This document shows, piece after piece, positions 53,847 through 63,784 of a stretch of 64,000 bases of DNA. Each line of letters begins with the position of its first letter. Within the stretch, counting starts at the first letter, position 1. The notes under the pieces are model-generated. The model was not told the DNA's origin. It ran no database searches and worked only from the letters and a program-made list of their open reading frames with translations. Origin of the DNA: Semisulcospira habei (taxonomy: Eukaryota; Mollusca; Gastropoda; Semisulcospiridae); the NCBI GenBank assembly GCA_036245525.1, contig BTPG01000006.1, positions 68,745,786 to 68,809,785 of the forward strand, read 5' to 3'. Made by a program: the position numbers and the translations under genes.

Positions 53847-56157
53847 TTATATGTAAGTCGATAGTGTTGAGGAGTGGATGGCTTTCGCCAGCTCCACGGC
53901 CAGAGAATGATCAGATAGGAGTTGGAAGAGGTTTCTGATGTCGCGAGCCTGACATGATTGTCTAACTCTGGAGAGCTGTGGAGGAGGCATGCGGCATAGT
54001 AGCAGAGAGTGCTCTAGGCCGGCTGTCTCCCCGCAGTGACATAGGGTCTGGGTGAATTTCAGCTTCCAGGATCTCGTTCTGAGCCTATGGATGATCTCCG
54101 TTTGAGATCTAGGGAGTTTAGGGATAAAGGGGGAAGGATCTGCGAAGCATCGCTTTTCTTTCACGGCACACAGTTCTCGCTTCTCCCTTTTCCAGCAGTT
54201 TTGGATGAGATTGCAGTATTTGGAGTTTAGTTCAGAGGTAGAGAGGAGGATGCGAAGTTGCTGAGTTGGGGGAACGTTGAGAGCACCGACTCTGGCAGCG
54301 CTATCCGCCAGTTCGTTGCCTCTAATCCCTACGTGACTTGGGACCCAGTGGAAATCCAACTGAGTTCCTTGTCTTATGATGGCGTTTGAGAGTGAGAGGA
54401 TTTCCTGCAGGAGGTCGGGTCGGGATCGAGACCGAGAGGAGCGAATGGCCTTAAGGACAGCTTGCGAGTCCACACAGACCACAACTCTGAGCGGAGTGCG
54501 GGGATAAAAAATAAGAAACTGAAGTGCGGAGATGATAGCGGTCATTTCAGCCGAAAAGACGCAGAAGCCTAGTCCAAGATAGAAGCTTTTGCTTGTATTG
54601 AGGGAGGGTATGGAGAAGCCGGCCCCGGCCCGTCCATCCTCCAGCACGGAACCATCAGTATAGATTTGGAGATGATGTTGGTATTTATTTAACGACTCCC
54701 GGACCCGAGCCGCAAGCAAGTGGGGGTTGGAGGTCTTGCTGGTGCTATGGTCCTCAATGCTGACTTTGGCGGCCTCAAGAAGCCAAGGTGGCTGTAGAGG
54801 GACTGGTTTTGGAGCGACTTCCCCAAAGACTGTATCTGGGGAATCAGCAATGTCACTGGTGTAGCTCGTTATGGATTCAAGCGTGTGGTTTTTCCTGCTA
54901 ACTTTGAATTTGTCCCATTTCTTGTCTTTTACAAGGAAATGGGTGGCTGAGTTTGGGACGGTAAAGGTTCTGCTGACAAATTTGGACACTTGCAGCTTCC
55001 TGTGGTGAGCCAAGGGCAAGATCCCAGCCTCTGCATAGGCTGCACGTGTTTCGCAGTGAACCGGGACACCAAGCGCTAATTTGACCGCCTGGGAATCGAT
55101 GGAGGTAAGCTTTGAGAGAAGCGATTGTGGGGCAGCGAAGTAGCACTCCTGACCATAGGAGAGCCTGGAGCGGACCAGGGCTTGGCAGAGATGGAGGAGG
55201 GTCTTTGTGTCTTGACCCCACGACTGCTTCCTTATTATTCTTATTAGGTTCAGAGCACTCTGGGCTTTTTTGATGAGGTAGTTTATGTGCGCATTCCAGC
55301 TTAAGTTCGGAGTGAAGATGACCCCCAGGAATTTTACCTGAGAACACGGCACTAGTTGCACACTTTCAAGGGAGTATGTTGGTTTGTAAATGTCTTGATT
55401 TTTGGTGAAGAATATAAGTTGGGTTTTCTCCGTGGCCAAGACAAAGCCGTTAATAGACATGTACTCTTGGGTTCTGTCAAGCACCTTTTGATAGAATTTC
55501 GACGCCTCTCGTTTTCTCTGCTCAGAGAAGCTTTTTAGAATCTTGGAGGATTGCCAGATCACCAAGTCGTCAGCGTATTGTGTAATATACATTGATGTCA
55601 ATTCTTTTGGGTTGTTTTTGCCAGTCAACTTCAGGAAGGAAGGGAGGTCATACAGCATTATGTTGTAGAGTATTGGGGCAATCACAGTGCCCTGGGGAAC
55701 GCCGCAGTCCACGGTCTGTGGGGCTGACAGACACTTTCCCACCCTGACTGAGAAAGTTCTGCCATGGAGAAAACTACGGACATACGAATAGATGCGCCCC
55801 GAGAGGCCGATTTGTTTCAGTTTCAACAGCAGCCTTCTGTGCCAGACAGAGTCAAAAGCTCTGCGGACATCGAAGAAAGTAGCTGTAATGCACTTCTTCT
55901 TCTTGAGGACTGTCTTCACGTGGGAAGTGAGAGATGCTAAATGGTCCGTAACTGAGCGAGCTTTTCTGAATCCTGCCTGACAGTCTGGAAGGATGTTTCT
56001 GGATTCCACAAAATATTCCAGTCTACTCTTTACGATTCTTTCGTAGATTTTACTAAGATGAGAGGTGAGAGAAATGGGTCTGTAACTGCTTGTGAGTTTT
56101 TTGGGTTTGCCTGGTTTTGGCACTGGTATTACAGTACTCTGTTTCCACGACGTTGTC
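53847..56157 (-). pseudogene. I-group (Nimb-like) LINE ORF2 with RNase H, 5'-truncated
   Basis: An open frame from 56157 to 53847; the first methionine, at 56123, is internal to the RT (TVIPVPKPGKPK runs into it). Motifs by residue from 56123: SSYRPISLTSHLSK 12-25, CQAGFRKARSVTDHL 48-62, FFDVRRAFDSVW 83-94, GVPQGTVIAPILYN 141-154, YADD 183-186, KFLGVIFTPNLSW 264-276. RNase H follows with IYTDGS (D490), SAEMTA (E526), VDSQAV (D552), HWVPSHVG and ELADSAA (D607), so all four catalytic acids are present. A cysteine/histidine cluster (CHCGETAGLEHSLLLC) lies near the C-terminus. Endonuclease and ORF1 are missing; the 5' break abuts a family B element at 56158. RNase H and the C-terminal block place it with I/Nimb rather than CR1 or RTE. 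Confidence 0.88.
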
Positions 56158-56277
56158 TGTCAAGAGAACATAGATGTAAAGTGGATTCAGGAAGAGGTCT
56201 ATGCGGTGGCTCATAAGGATCTATAGCTCTTGCTTTTGGATGGTGTTCATTTTTTCTTGGCAGTGATGGATTTAACA
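56158..56277 (-). mobile_element. Family B MITE, left part lost
   Basis: CAAGAGAACATAGATG, GCTCATAAGGATCTATAGC, TTGGATGGTGTTCATTTTTTC and end GGCAGTGATGGATTTAA. Confidence 0.65.
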
Positions 56278-56367
56278 ACGCTTTTCTTTCAAAAGTCCAG
56301 ATCACAGGTACTTCTTTTTGTAATACTTCGTCTACAATATTAAGGTCTCTTGTCAATTTGTTGCAGA

Positions 56368-56439
56368 CATTGACGAGCAAAAGGAATGCGACATCGTTAG
56401 AGTCGAACGAAGTCGCATTTTTTTTTGCTTGTCAGTATA
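56368..56439. mobile_element. Family J MITE, short
   Basis: ACATTGACGAGCAAAAGG and TTTTTGCTTGTCAGTAT ends with ATGCGAC / GTCGCAT inner arms. Confidence 0.65.
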
Positions 56440-57062
56440 CAAATATCCAAAGTTGACAGTAATATTATTACTGACACGCACACTGGTTGTCTCCCTCGAC
56501 TCACTACTGTGTCAACGGTAGCGAATAGAGGGCGGCCAACAACAAGTGTGACGGTAAATTGTAACACCCTCAGTCACCCCAAAACCTGAATCACTGTTTA
56601 AGATGAGAGCGGCCCCACTGAGTCGCTTTCTCTCTCACTCACTTTCCCACCGCAGTAGTACTAGACAGTAGTTATTCGTTCTCACCTATGTAAGCCATCG
56701 AAAGTTAAAGTTAACAAGAGCTGTCCTCCCCTCCAGCTACACAAAACTCCTGTCTGTCTGGTCCGCCGTGTCTGTCGCGGGAGCAGCTGAATGCAGTCAA
56801 CAGACGAATAGAAGGAATGTAGGGCGCAGTTTTTGCCCCCAGTTTTTAAAACCCCGTTCAAAGCTGCCAACAACAATCGCTGCGGAAGTGCCGTATAGAG
56901 TTGCCGACTACTTTTTGTGAACATGTAGTTGAAAATGTAGTGACTGAGTTGTGATTGTCCATTCTAAACGTGTTTCTTCTTTGCTGGGTATTTATTTTTT
57001 TGCAGTTTACACACTTGACAGTCACCTTTATTGTATGAATCTTGGTTTTTTCCCAGCGCTCC
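56440..57062. other. Non-coding; families N and I
   Basis: N palindrome at 56470-56560 (ACACTGGTTGTCTCCCTCG, GGCCAACAACAAGTGTG). I copy at 56955-57035 (CTAAACGTGTTTCTTC). No gene. Confidence 0.5.
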
Positions 57063-57267
57063 TTAACCCCTTCACTGACGAGATAAAGTGAACACGAACC
57101 AACTGCAAGAGGCATAGATCCTCATAAGCTCCCTCGACTGAGGGTGCTCATGAGGATTTATGAGACCAATTTCAATCCACGCCCCTCGGACGGTTGTGGC
57201 TTTTGGTCGTTGAATGAAAAACGACTTAAGAGATAAAATGTGCGTCCAGTGGCGGGAAAGGGGTTAA
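57063..57267 (+). mobile_element. Family B MITE, full (205 bp)
   Basis: TTAACCCCTTCACTGACGAG to TGGCGGGAAAGGGGTTAA. Left hairpin arm GCAAGAGGCATAGATCC; right arm diverged. First member of a three-element chain. Confidence 0.85.
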
Positions 57268-57360
57268 ACCCACTGTTGAAAAGAAACTCAGTGTCTGGCC
57301 TAATTTTGATTTCTATGCCTGGACAAACATGCGACATCGCTCGTTTGTGCGGGCTTTTAA
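57264..57360. mobile_element. Family L element between two family B copies
   Basis: TTAAACCCACTGTTG to GCGGGCTTTTAA, 97 bp, with an inner GGACAAACATGCGAC / GCTCGTTTGTGCGG inverted pair. Shares a TTAA with each neighbour. Confidence 0.65.
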
Positions 57361-57559
57361 CCCCTTGCCTGCCACTGTACGCACTTTGTTGTTTCTGAAA
57401 TTAATGTTTGTTCACTCAACGACCAAAAGCGAAAACCTTTTAAGAAGCATGGATACAAATTGGTCTCAGCAAGAGGGGCTCAGTCGCGGGGGCTCATGAG
57501 GATCTATGCCCCTTGCATTTGGATCGTGTTCACATTTTTCTCGGCAGTGAAGTGGTTAA
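57357..57559 (-). mobile_element. Family B MITE, full (203 bp)
   Basis: TTAACCCCTTGCCTGCCACTG to TCGGCAGTGAAGTGGTTAA. Left hairpin arm shortened; right arm GGATCTATGCCCCTTGC. The left terminus strongly resembles CCCTTTGCCTGCC-type piggyBac ends. Confidence 0.85.
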
Positions 57560-57603
57560 TCCAAGGTCTTCATGGGTGCAGTTCCGACCTACTGATTTCT
57601 GAG

Positions 57604-57694
57604 CAAGGGGCCAGTTGCATGAGTGGGCTATAGCGGAACAAATTGCTTAGTGGTTTGCGCAGGATTCTACGCTGACTCAAGCAACTGGCCCAAC
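57604..57694. repeat. Family F, diverged
   Basis: GGGGCCAGTTGCATGAG with CAAGCAACTGGCCC outer arms; TTGCTTAGTGGTTTGCGCAGG inside. Confidence 0.6.
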
Positions 57695-57742
57695 TTGAGG
57701 TCTGTTTGACGCAAACGCTGAGCTAAGAGGGCAGACACAACA

Positions 57743-57873
57743 TATACTGACTAGCAAAAGAAATGCGACATTTTGAGAATTATCGGAAACACTTTTGATG
57801 ATCCCCCCCCCCCCCGGCCCTTTCTCTCAAAAACCAAACAAACAACGTCGCATTTCTTTTGCTCATCAGTGTA
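57743..57873. mobile_element. Family J MITE with C-run insertion
   Basis: TATACTGACTAGCAAAAG start and CTTTTGCTCATCAGTGTA end. AAATGCGAC / GTCGCATTT inner arms, C-run at 57804-57816. Confidence 0.65.
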
Positions 57874-58329
57874 AAAAATTCGTATTCAGCGAATTGAAAG
57901 GGCGGAATCGCATGCTTGTCCACTGTCTTAGTCCAGTGAATGCCATACATTTGTCAAATACATCCATTTACTCCCCCCCCCCCCCCCCACTCTTCCTCCT
58001 TTCTCAAAGTACAATTGCGCAGACACAGCGTACCTTAGGACATAAAGCCTTGACGTGCTATGACAGGATGTGAAACAACCACACCTGTAGGCGCCAAGCT
58101 ATTCCGACACCACCCTTGAACTATCATGGTCGTACTGTGACGCAGACCTCAAACGATAGCTAGGAAAATTGATAATTTGATCCTCAGAATGTAATAATTA
58201 GATACACATCTGCGTGTTGTATTGCCGTTCAGACTATGTCAGGCGCTTTGTATATTTGTGCTTGTACCTCTGCGCGAGATGGCCTGAGTCACCTGTTCAG
58301 CGTTAAACCCCAATAACTAACAAATTCTA
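57874..58329. other. Non-coding; family A half and SINE tail
   Basis: Poly-C 57974-57989. Half a family A core at 58088-58140 (AGGCGCCAAGCTATTCC, TTGAACTATCATGGTCG). SINE/LINE 3' end at 58268-58322 (GTTCAGCGTTAAACCCC). Confidence 0.55.
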
Positions 58330-58756
58330 ACTCTGTTCAGACGCAGTGGTGAGGGACAAGGGGAGGTGTTTGTCCCTGGACTGAGCGGGAGAGGCGCGGA
58401 GTGCTGCCGTCAGCTGTGTGTTGGGGCCACAGTCTACTACCATACGGCGGTGGGTGCACGCCGCTAGCCTACCACTGTGTTCCGCGGGCCTAGCTTGCTT
58501 AGCGTGGGGAATGGTGTAGTCGTGTGCCCCAGTGCTGCCGGCGCCGGGTGTCGGTGGCCGTTGTCGTAACATCCACATCTCCTCAACGACCTGACAGGTG
58601 TAGTGGGTAGATGGACGTAGCTCCACACACCTAGCGCTCATTCACTCCTCCAATCGTATGGTCCTGCCTCCCTCCCTCCGCCCGCTCATTGGGTGTACGT
58701 GGTGTGTGCAGGCCCGGCCGGAGTATACAAAAAGCGATTGTGGGATTATCACTGTC
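58330..58756 (+). promoter_or_regulatory. Possible core promoter of the secreted Frizzled-related gene
   Basis: GC- and CpG-richer than its surroundings. ATTGG (reverse CCAAT) at 58688-58692 lies 31 bp upstream of a TATA-like TATACAAAAA at 58724-58733. An initiator-like TCACT (58749-58753) lies ~27 bp further on. Distances are those of a metazoan TATA promoter. The coding start is 816 bp downstream, so a long leader or an untranslated exon with an intron would be needed. Purely positional inference. Confidence 0.3.
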
Positions 58757-59568
58757 TGCTGCATGGACCGGTGCAGTTCACCTGACGGGGACGGACCATT
58801 ACACGCAGCAGGTGCACGTGGCTCGTGGCTTCAACACTAGTCTTCACAGATTCGTCGTGTACGGTGCAATTACTTCTTACTTCGTCTTTAATGGTGTACT
58901 ACAACTGTGGATAATCATAAAGACTCCTCGTCTCCGTCATTTTGAAGCCGATTGTGATCCATGTTTATTACATTGATATCAATGTGTGCTATCAGTTTGT
59001 GATTTGATTTTCGATAACTTTGAAGTTGTTTGTACTTCGTCAGACTTCTTTCACTAGATTTTCCCCCATCTGACTGTGTTTGTCGAATGTGCGGCCAGGT
59101 ATCTTCATAAAAAGATCGCTGATTTGATTTTGATATAGTTTGTGGATTTTAGTTGTTTAGTTTGTTTCAGTGTCGCTTGTTGTATGCCTCTGCTTGTAAA
59201 AGAAATATGTGATGATCTTTTGTACGTTATTTTACTTTCCATGGGACGAAGTAAGGGAGAGAGTTTGATGATATTAACTATGTAATAATCCAACGAAACG
59301 AAATCCCAGCAACCAAAGACTGCCCATGTGTTTCACGCACTTACAGAGGAAACCCCGGGGGTGCTGTTAGATGATCTAAGCTAAGGAAAACTCCTCGTGC
59401 TTTCAGATGATCACACGCACAGAAAACCCAGAGTGCTTGAGTGTTGGAGGTACCAAGCTATAGAGCACATCAGGCGGACAGGCAGCTAACACAAGACTGG
59501 TGAAGAAATAAACTAAAGAAAAAGAGCGTGCTTTCATCTATGACGTTGAGTGCCGAGCTGCAGTAACT
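58757..59568 (+). other. Upstream region or 5' UTR of the Frizzled-related exon
   Basis: No repeats of the window's families were recognised, unlike nearly all other 800-bp stretches. This fits functional upstream sequence. CTCGTGCTTTCAG at 59394-59406 could be a splice acceptor. Confidence 0.35.
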
Positions 59569-60214
59569 ATGGGAGCACTGCCAGCAGAGCGCCGCACCAT
59601 GTGGAATACTTGTATCTCCGGCTGTCTGGCCGCCTCCCTCATCCTGGCCGCCACGACGTGGACGTTACAAGTGACGTCATCAGCCGCCGCCCCACAGTCT
59701 GACGATGACGAAGTGGTCACGCAATACGGCTCCTACAACGAGCGGGGGTACAACGGTTACGGCGGGAATTACGGGAGTTACGGTAACGGCGAGTACGGGG
59801 TACTGCAGGACTTTGACGAGGAGTGGGCCAAGATGAGCGGGCGCGTGGCGCGACCCAAGTGCGTGGACATCCCCACCAACCTGACGCTGTGTCAGAACAT
59901 CGGCTACGAGAAGATGACCCTGCCCAACCTGCTTCAGCACGACACATTGCAAGAGGTGACGCAACAGGCGCGATCCTGGGTGCCCTTGGTCGGTCTGCAC
60001 TGCCACCCGGACACCCAGGTCTTCCTGTGCTCCCTCTTCTCGCCCGTGTGTCTGGACCGCGAGATCTACCCGTGCCGGACCCTGTGCGAGAGCGTGCGTG
60101 ATAACTGCTTGCAGCGCATGATCCCCTACGGCTTTGACTGGCCCGAAATGCTGCACTGCAAGAAGTTCCCTGAGGACAATGACATGTGCATCAAGCTCAT
60201 CCATGATGTCAAAC
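59569..60214 (+). CDS. Secreted Frizzled-related protein, first coding exon
   Basis: Encodes 215 codons plus one base, ending at a GTAAGT splice donor. Secreted Frizzled-related proteins bind Wnt ligands outside the cell through a cysteine-rich (Fz) domain and tune Wnt signalling. Residues 12-40 form a signal peptide (hydrophobic ISGCLAASLILAA); either M1 or M11 could start. Residues 50-80 are a Tyr/Gly/Asn-rich linker. The Fz domain spans 98-207 with all ten cysteines (98, 108, 145, 154, 161, 169, 173, 180, 197, 207) and a glycosylation site NLT at 104. SWVPLVGLHC, VFLCSLFSPVCLDR and WPEMLHCKKFPEDNDMC closely follow vertebrate SFRP1/2/5. The netrin-like domain must lie in later exons, outside the window. 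A Frizzled receptor is less likely given the SFRP-type wording. Confidence 0.88.
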
Positions 60215-60220
60215 GTAAGT
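60211..60220 (+). other. Splice donor of intron 1 (AAAC|GTAAGT)
   Basis: Near-consensus donor directly after the last Fz-domain cysteine block (phase 1). Beyond it the frame loses SFRP similarity and runs into G-runs and MITEs. Vertebrate SFRP first exons also end just after this domain. Confidence 0.8.
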
Positions 60221-60337
60221 CAGACGCATATTTTTCCTGTTTCACACGTGCATGCTTAACCGGCTTGATGAGACAGCAAGTGGTGGCGGGAGAGGGCGGG
60301 GGGTGGGGGGGGGCGTCTTGTCCAATGCGCAAAAGGC

Positions 60338-60380
60338 CATCGGACCGACGTCGGCCCGATGGCCTTTGCGTATTGGGATG
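60338..60380. repeat. Family G hairpin
   Basis: GGCCATCGGACCGACG pairs with CGTCGGCCCGATGGCC; in intron 1. Confidence 0.65.
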
Positions 60381-60381
60381 A

Positions 60382-60480
60382 TTACCCTTTTTGACTCTCA
60401 GAACTGAATGACTTCCATTCTGGAGTTCTGTAGTATGGAAGTCATTCAGTTCTGGGAGTCAAAGAGTTAATTTAACCTCT
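60382..60480. mobile_element. Family K palindromic MITE (99 bp)
   Basis: TTACCCTTTTTGACTCTCAG to CTGGGAGTCAAAGAGTTAA. Inner arms AACTGAATGACTTCC and GGAAGTCATTCAGTT. Terminal CYCTTTGACT fits the shared TTAA-family end. Single copy here. Confidence 0.7.
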
Positions 60481-60481
60481 T

Positions 60482-60790
60482 GATGTGCGGCCAACGGCCG
60501 AAAACTGTGTTTCTGAAGCCTGCGTATCCTGGTACTAAAACGTATTCCTAGTGTTCCGGCAAAACGTCATTGGGCCGAAGTTGGTGTGCACGCTAGTGCG
60601 CAGGCCAACAGCCACAGCTTCGGCCAAATAGATTTTGCTCACTGCATTGCTGCCACGGAAACCGGCATACATGCAGCAAGTGGCATCGGCTTTCATACAC
60701 CCCGGCGTTTGCGGTGTCTCGTGAGAACCTATGTCTGTTGCAGCTTGGTTGAGTTCATCTTTTCATTCCCGGCAGCAAAAAAAAAAAAAA
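60482..60790 (-). mobile_element. Family B MITE interrupted by family G sequence
   Basis: TTAACCTCTTGATGTGCGG start and TGTGTTTCTGAAGCCTGCG. A G-type stretch (CATTGGGCCGAAG, AGCTTCGGCC) at 60570-60630. Then GCAAGTGGCATCGGC with a right arm, ending at CCCGGCAGC and an A-run. Confidence 0.6.
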
Positions 60791-60845
60791 TAAATAAATA
60801 AATAAATAAATAAATAAAAAATAAAAATAAATAAAAAATAAAAAG
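60776..60845 (+). repeat. A-run and (AAAT)n
   Basis: A-run then AAAT/AAATAA units to 60845. Confidence 0.9.
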
Positions 60846-60846
60846 G

Positions 60847-60919
60847 TTAACAATTTAGCTGTCGGTAGCGGTTTTGTCGATTCCTGCAGGAGTCATGGCG
60901 ACCACCGCCAAAGGGTTAA
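60847..60919. mobile_element. Family D MITE (73 bp)
   Basis: TTAACAATTTAGCTGTCGG to CCGCCAAAGGGTTAA, with GGTAGCGGTTTTGTCG and GATTCCTGCAGGAGTC. Confidence 0.8.
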
Positions 60920-61106
60920 GTTATTTTTACCGGCACGATTATCATGGAGCTATTAACCATCTTCTTTCTATTTAACGTGGAGGTTTTGCAAGTCGACGTT
61001 GTCCGAATTACTGATTACTTTTTACATGACAATGAAGTGAGCCACAAGTATTTCTTTTGTGTGCGTGTTCTGCTCTTCCGACTTCACACTCTCTGAAAAG
61101 GGGAGG
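60920..61106. other. Intron, nothing recognised
   Basis: No repeat or exon signature noticed. Confidence 0.4.
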
Positions 61107-61790
<684 letters not shown>

Positions 61791-62839
61791 GGCCAGTTGC
61801 ACGGCGTTCAGGAGCGTATAATACACTCAAGTGGGGAGCGTGGGTGGGGGAAACCACACAGCACTCTTACAAAAACACCGGCCCGCAGTCTCTCAAGCCG
61901 TAATACCTCTCTCTCCATAAAAATATCGCTCGTAATGCTCCGTGTTTGCCGTCCAAACACAGACGGAGATTTTTTTTTAAATTTTTTTTACCGAGTCTCA
62001 GTGTACTGCTTGCACCGTAGAGCGCGCACACTGAGCTAGGGAGGAATCAGTTTTCATTGCATTAAAGTAACATTACAGGTGTTCTTAGGTAACATTGTAA
62101 CGCGCCGGTGCCAGTAAGCGAAAGAACAGCAGGAGTTCGCCTCGTCTCCCATCGTTGAATCAAAGTTCTACGACAATCTTTGACTGCGGAGCGCGTGTAA
62201 AACGTTATGGCAAAAGCCAGTATATAGTTTTTGAGAAAAGTTGTTTCTCTTTGTTGTACAATGAAAATCTCGCTTTTCTTACAAAAACTAACAAACAAAA
62301 CAACAACAACAATAACAACAACAACAACAACAAAACACTAACATGCTGGCTTTTGGCATTGATACCGCAACGGCAGCGTTTAACGTTATACGGCATTTAG
62401 TTGAAATAAAAGCTTTTGTGTGTCGGGTTGCCTTGTTTCTGTGGTAATGCCTCTGTTATGCCAAGGTGGCATAATTTTCTCACCAACCCAAGTAGCCAAA
62501 CGTTTTCGGGCCCAAGACGGCCGCAGTGGGCCCAAGGACCTTTGCTAACTGGGGGGGGGGGGGGGGGGCAACAATATGATCGTAACAAAGCCGTATGAAG
62601 TTTTGACCATACAAGAGTTTGTTACCACTAACGTGGTTCTGATGGTGACGGGTCACGGGCAAAGCAGTGCGTGGACCAGCTAGGTCCGACATCGGCCCGC
62701 AGACGCTTAGCTTACAATACTTCATTACTTCAGTGTAGCTTCGGTAAACAAGTCACGAATGCTCACGGTCCCTGGCGTATGCGGCTGACGGTGGCTTGTG
62801 CCTGTTTCAGACGTGGGCTCCAGACAAGAATGTGACAGC
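61791..62839. other. Intron; families H and G, simple repeats
   Basis: H half-arm AATGAAAATCTCGCTTTTC at 62261-62279. (CAA)n at 62297-62335. G words CGGGCCCAAGACGGCCG at 62507-62523 and GACATCGGCCCGC at 62688. Poly-G at 62551-62568. No exon recognised. Confidence 0.5.
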
Positions 62840-63000
62840 CAAGCGTGTGAAATGCTAGGAAATTCCCAGCAAAGAAACATACACGCTTAGAAAGTACAAG
62901 TACTTGCTCTTTCTGAGCGCGTTTCAAACGATGAAAACACGGTTAGGAAAGACACGTGCAGCATAATATATTGTGTTGCACGTGTCCTTTCAGACGAAGC
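62840..63000. repeat. Family I palindromic copy
   Basis: GCAAAGAAACATACACGC and CTTAGAAAGTACAAGTACTT with CTTTCTGAGCGCGTTTC. A second inverted pair AAAGACACGTGCA / TGCACGTGTCCTTT at 62957-62992. Confidence 0.55.
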
Positions 63001-63002
63001 GT

Positions 63003-63242
63003 ATAACCCCTTCACTGCCGAGAAAAAGTGAACACCGCACTACCACAAGAGGTATAGATCCTCATGAGCCCTCGCAATTGCGGGGGCTCATGAGGATCTA
63101 TACCTCTATCTATCTATACCTCTATCTATCTATATAGGATCTATATCGCTTGCTGATAAAGCACTTTGTATCCATTGTTCTTTGGACGGTTTGGACATAC
63201 TTCAGACGTACAGTGTACGAACAGTGGCAATGAAGGGGTTAA
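63003..63242 (+). mobile_element. Family B MITE with duplicated arm (240 bp)
   Basis: TATAACCCCTTCACTGCCG to TGGCAATGAAGGGGTTAA. Strong hairpin AAGAGGTATAGATCC. The right arm end is repeated as (ATCT)n and TATACCTC units at 63105-63135. Confidence 0.8.
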
Positions 63243-63382
63243 GATAATGTAGTGTTTTTTTACTCGCCCTTTCTGAGCGCATTACTTTATTTGCGGGCAG
63301 TTTGTTTGCTCTAGGTGACTTGAAAGAGTATTTTTTAGGCATTCATTCTTTCAAAGCGGCCTGATATGTGTTGTCTTAATTA
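63243..63382. other. Intron, family-I-like words
   Basis: CCCTTTCTGAGCGCATTAC at 63268-63286; otherwise nothing. Confidence 0.4.
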
Positions 63383-63596
63383 TTAACTCATTCAGCCCGA
63401 CGCACGTGTTTCCCAAATTTTGGAGGCGTCATCTAACGACTATGCACCTGTTGCAGGAGATGGATCGACCATGATGGTTCAAGGGTAGTGCCAGATTAGC
63501 TTGGCGCCTGTCGGCGCCAAGCTAATCTGGCACTACCCTTGAATTATCATGGTCGACTCATCTCCTGTTGTAGTGCGACAGGGCTAAATGTGTTAA
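63383..63596. mobile_element. Family A MITE (214 bp)
   Basis: TTAACTCATTCAGCCCGACGC to GCTAAATGTGTTAA. Core AAGGGTAGTGCCAGATTAGC pairs with its complement around GGCGCCTGTCGGCGCC. Confidence 0.9.
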
Positions 63597-63784
63597 CGCC
63601 TTCCCTGCCACTTTGGTTTCTGAACTCGATGTTCATTCAAAGACCGAAAGCCAACACCGTCGAAGAAACACGAATACAAACTGGTCTCAGCAAGATGAAC
63701 AGATCCTCAAAAGCCACCGCAGTCGCGGGGGCTCATAAGGGCCTGTAGATCGCGCTCACTTGTTCTCGGCAGTCAAGGGGTTAG
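63593..63784 (-). mobile_element. Family B MITE (192 bp)
   Basis: TTAACGCCTTCCCTGCCAC to CTCGGCAGTCAAGGGGTTAG. Shares TTAA 63593-63596 with the family A element. Hairpin partly eroded. Confidence 0.8.

Noticed and set aside
54898..55347. 149-codon minus-strand ORF
   Set aside because: Different-frame shadow of the I-group LINE ORF.
58327..58641. 104-codon minus-strand ORF in the GC-rich region
   Set aside because: No recognisable family. GC-rich DNA tends to be stop-poor, and it overlaps the putative promoter.
59569..60381. Treating the whole 270-codon ORF as the protein
   Set aside because: After codon 215 similarity to the family stops exactly at a consensus splice donor; the last ~55 codons are intron.
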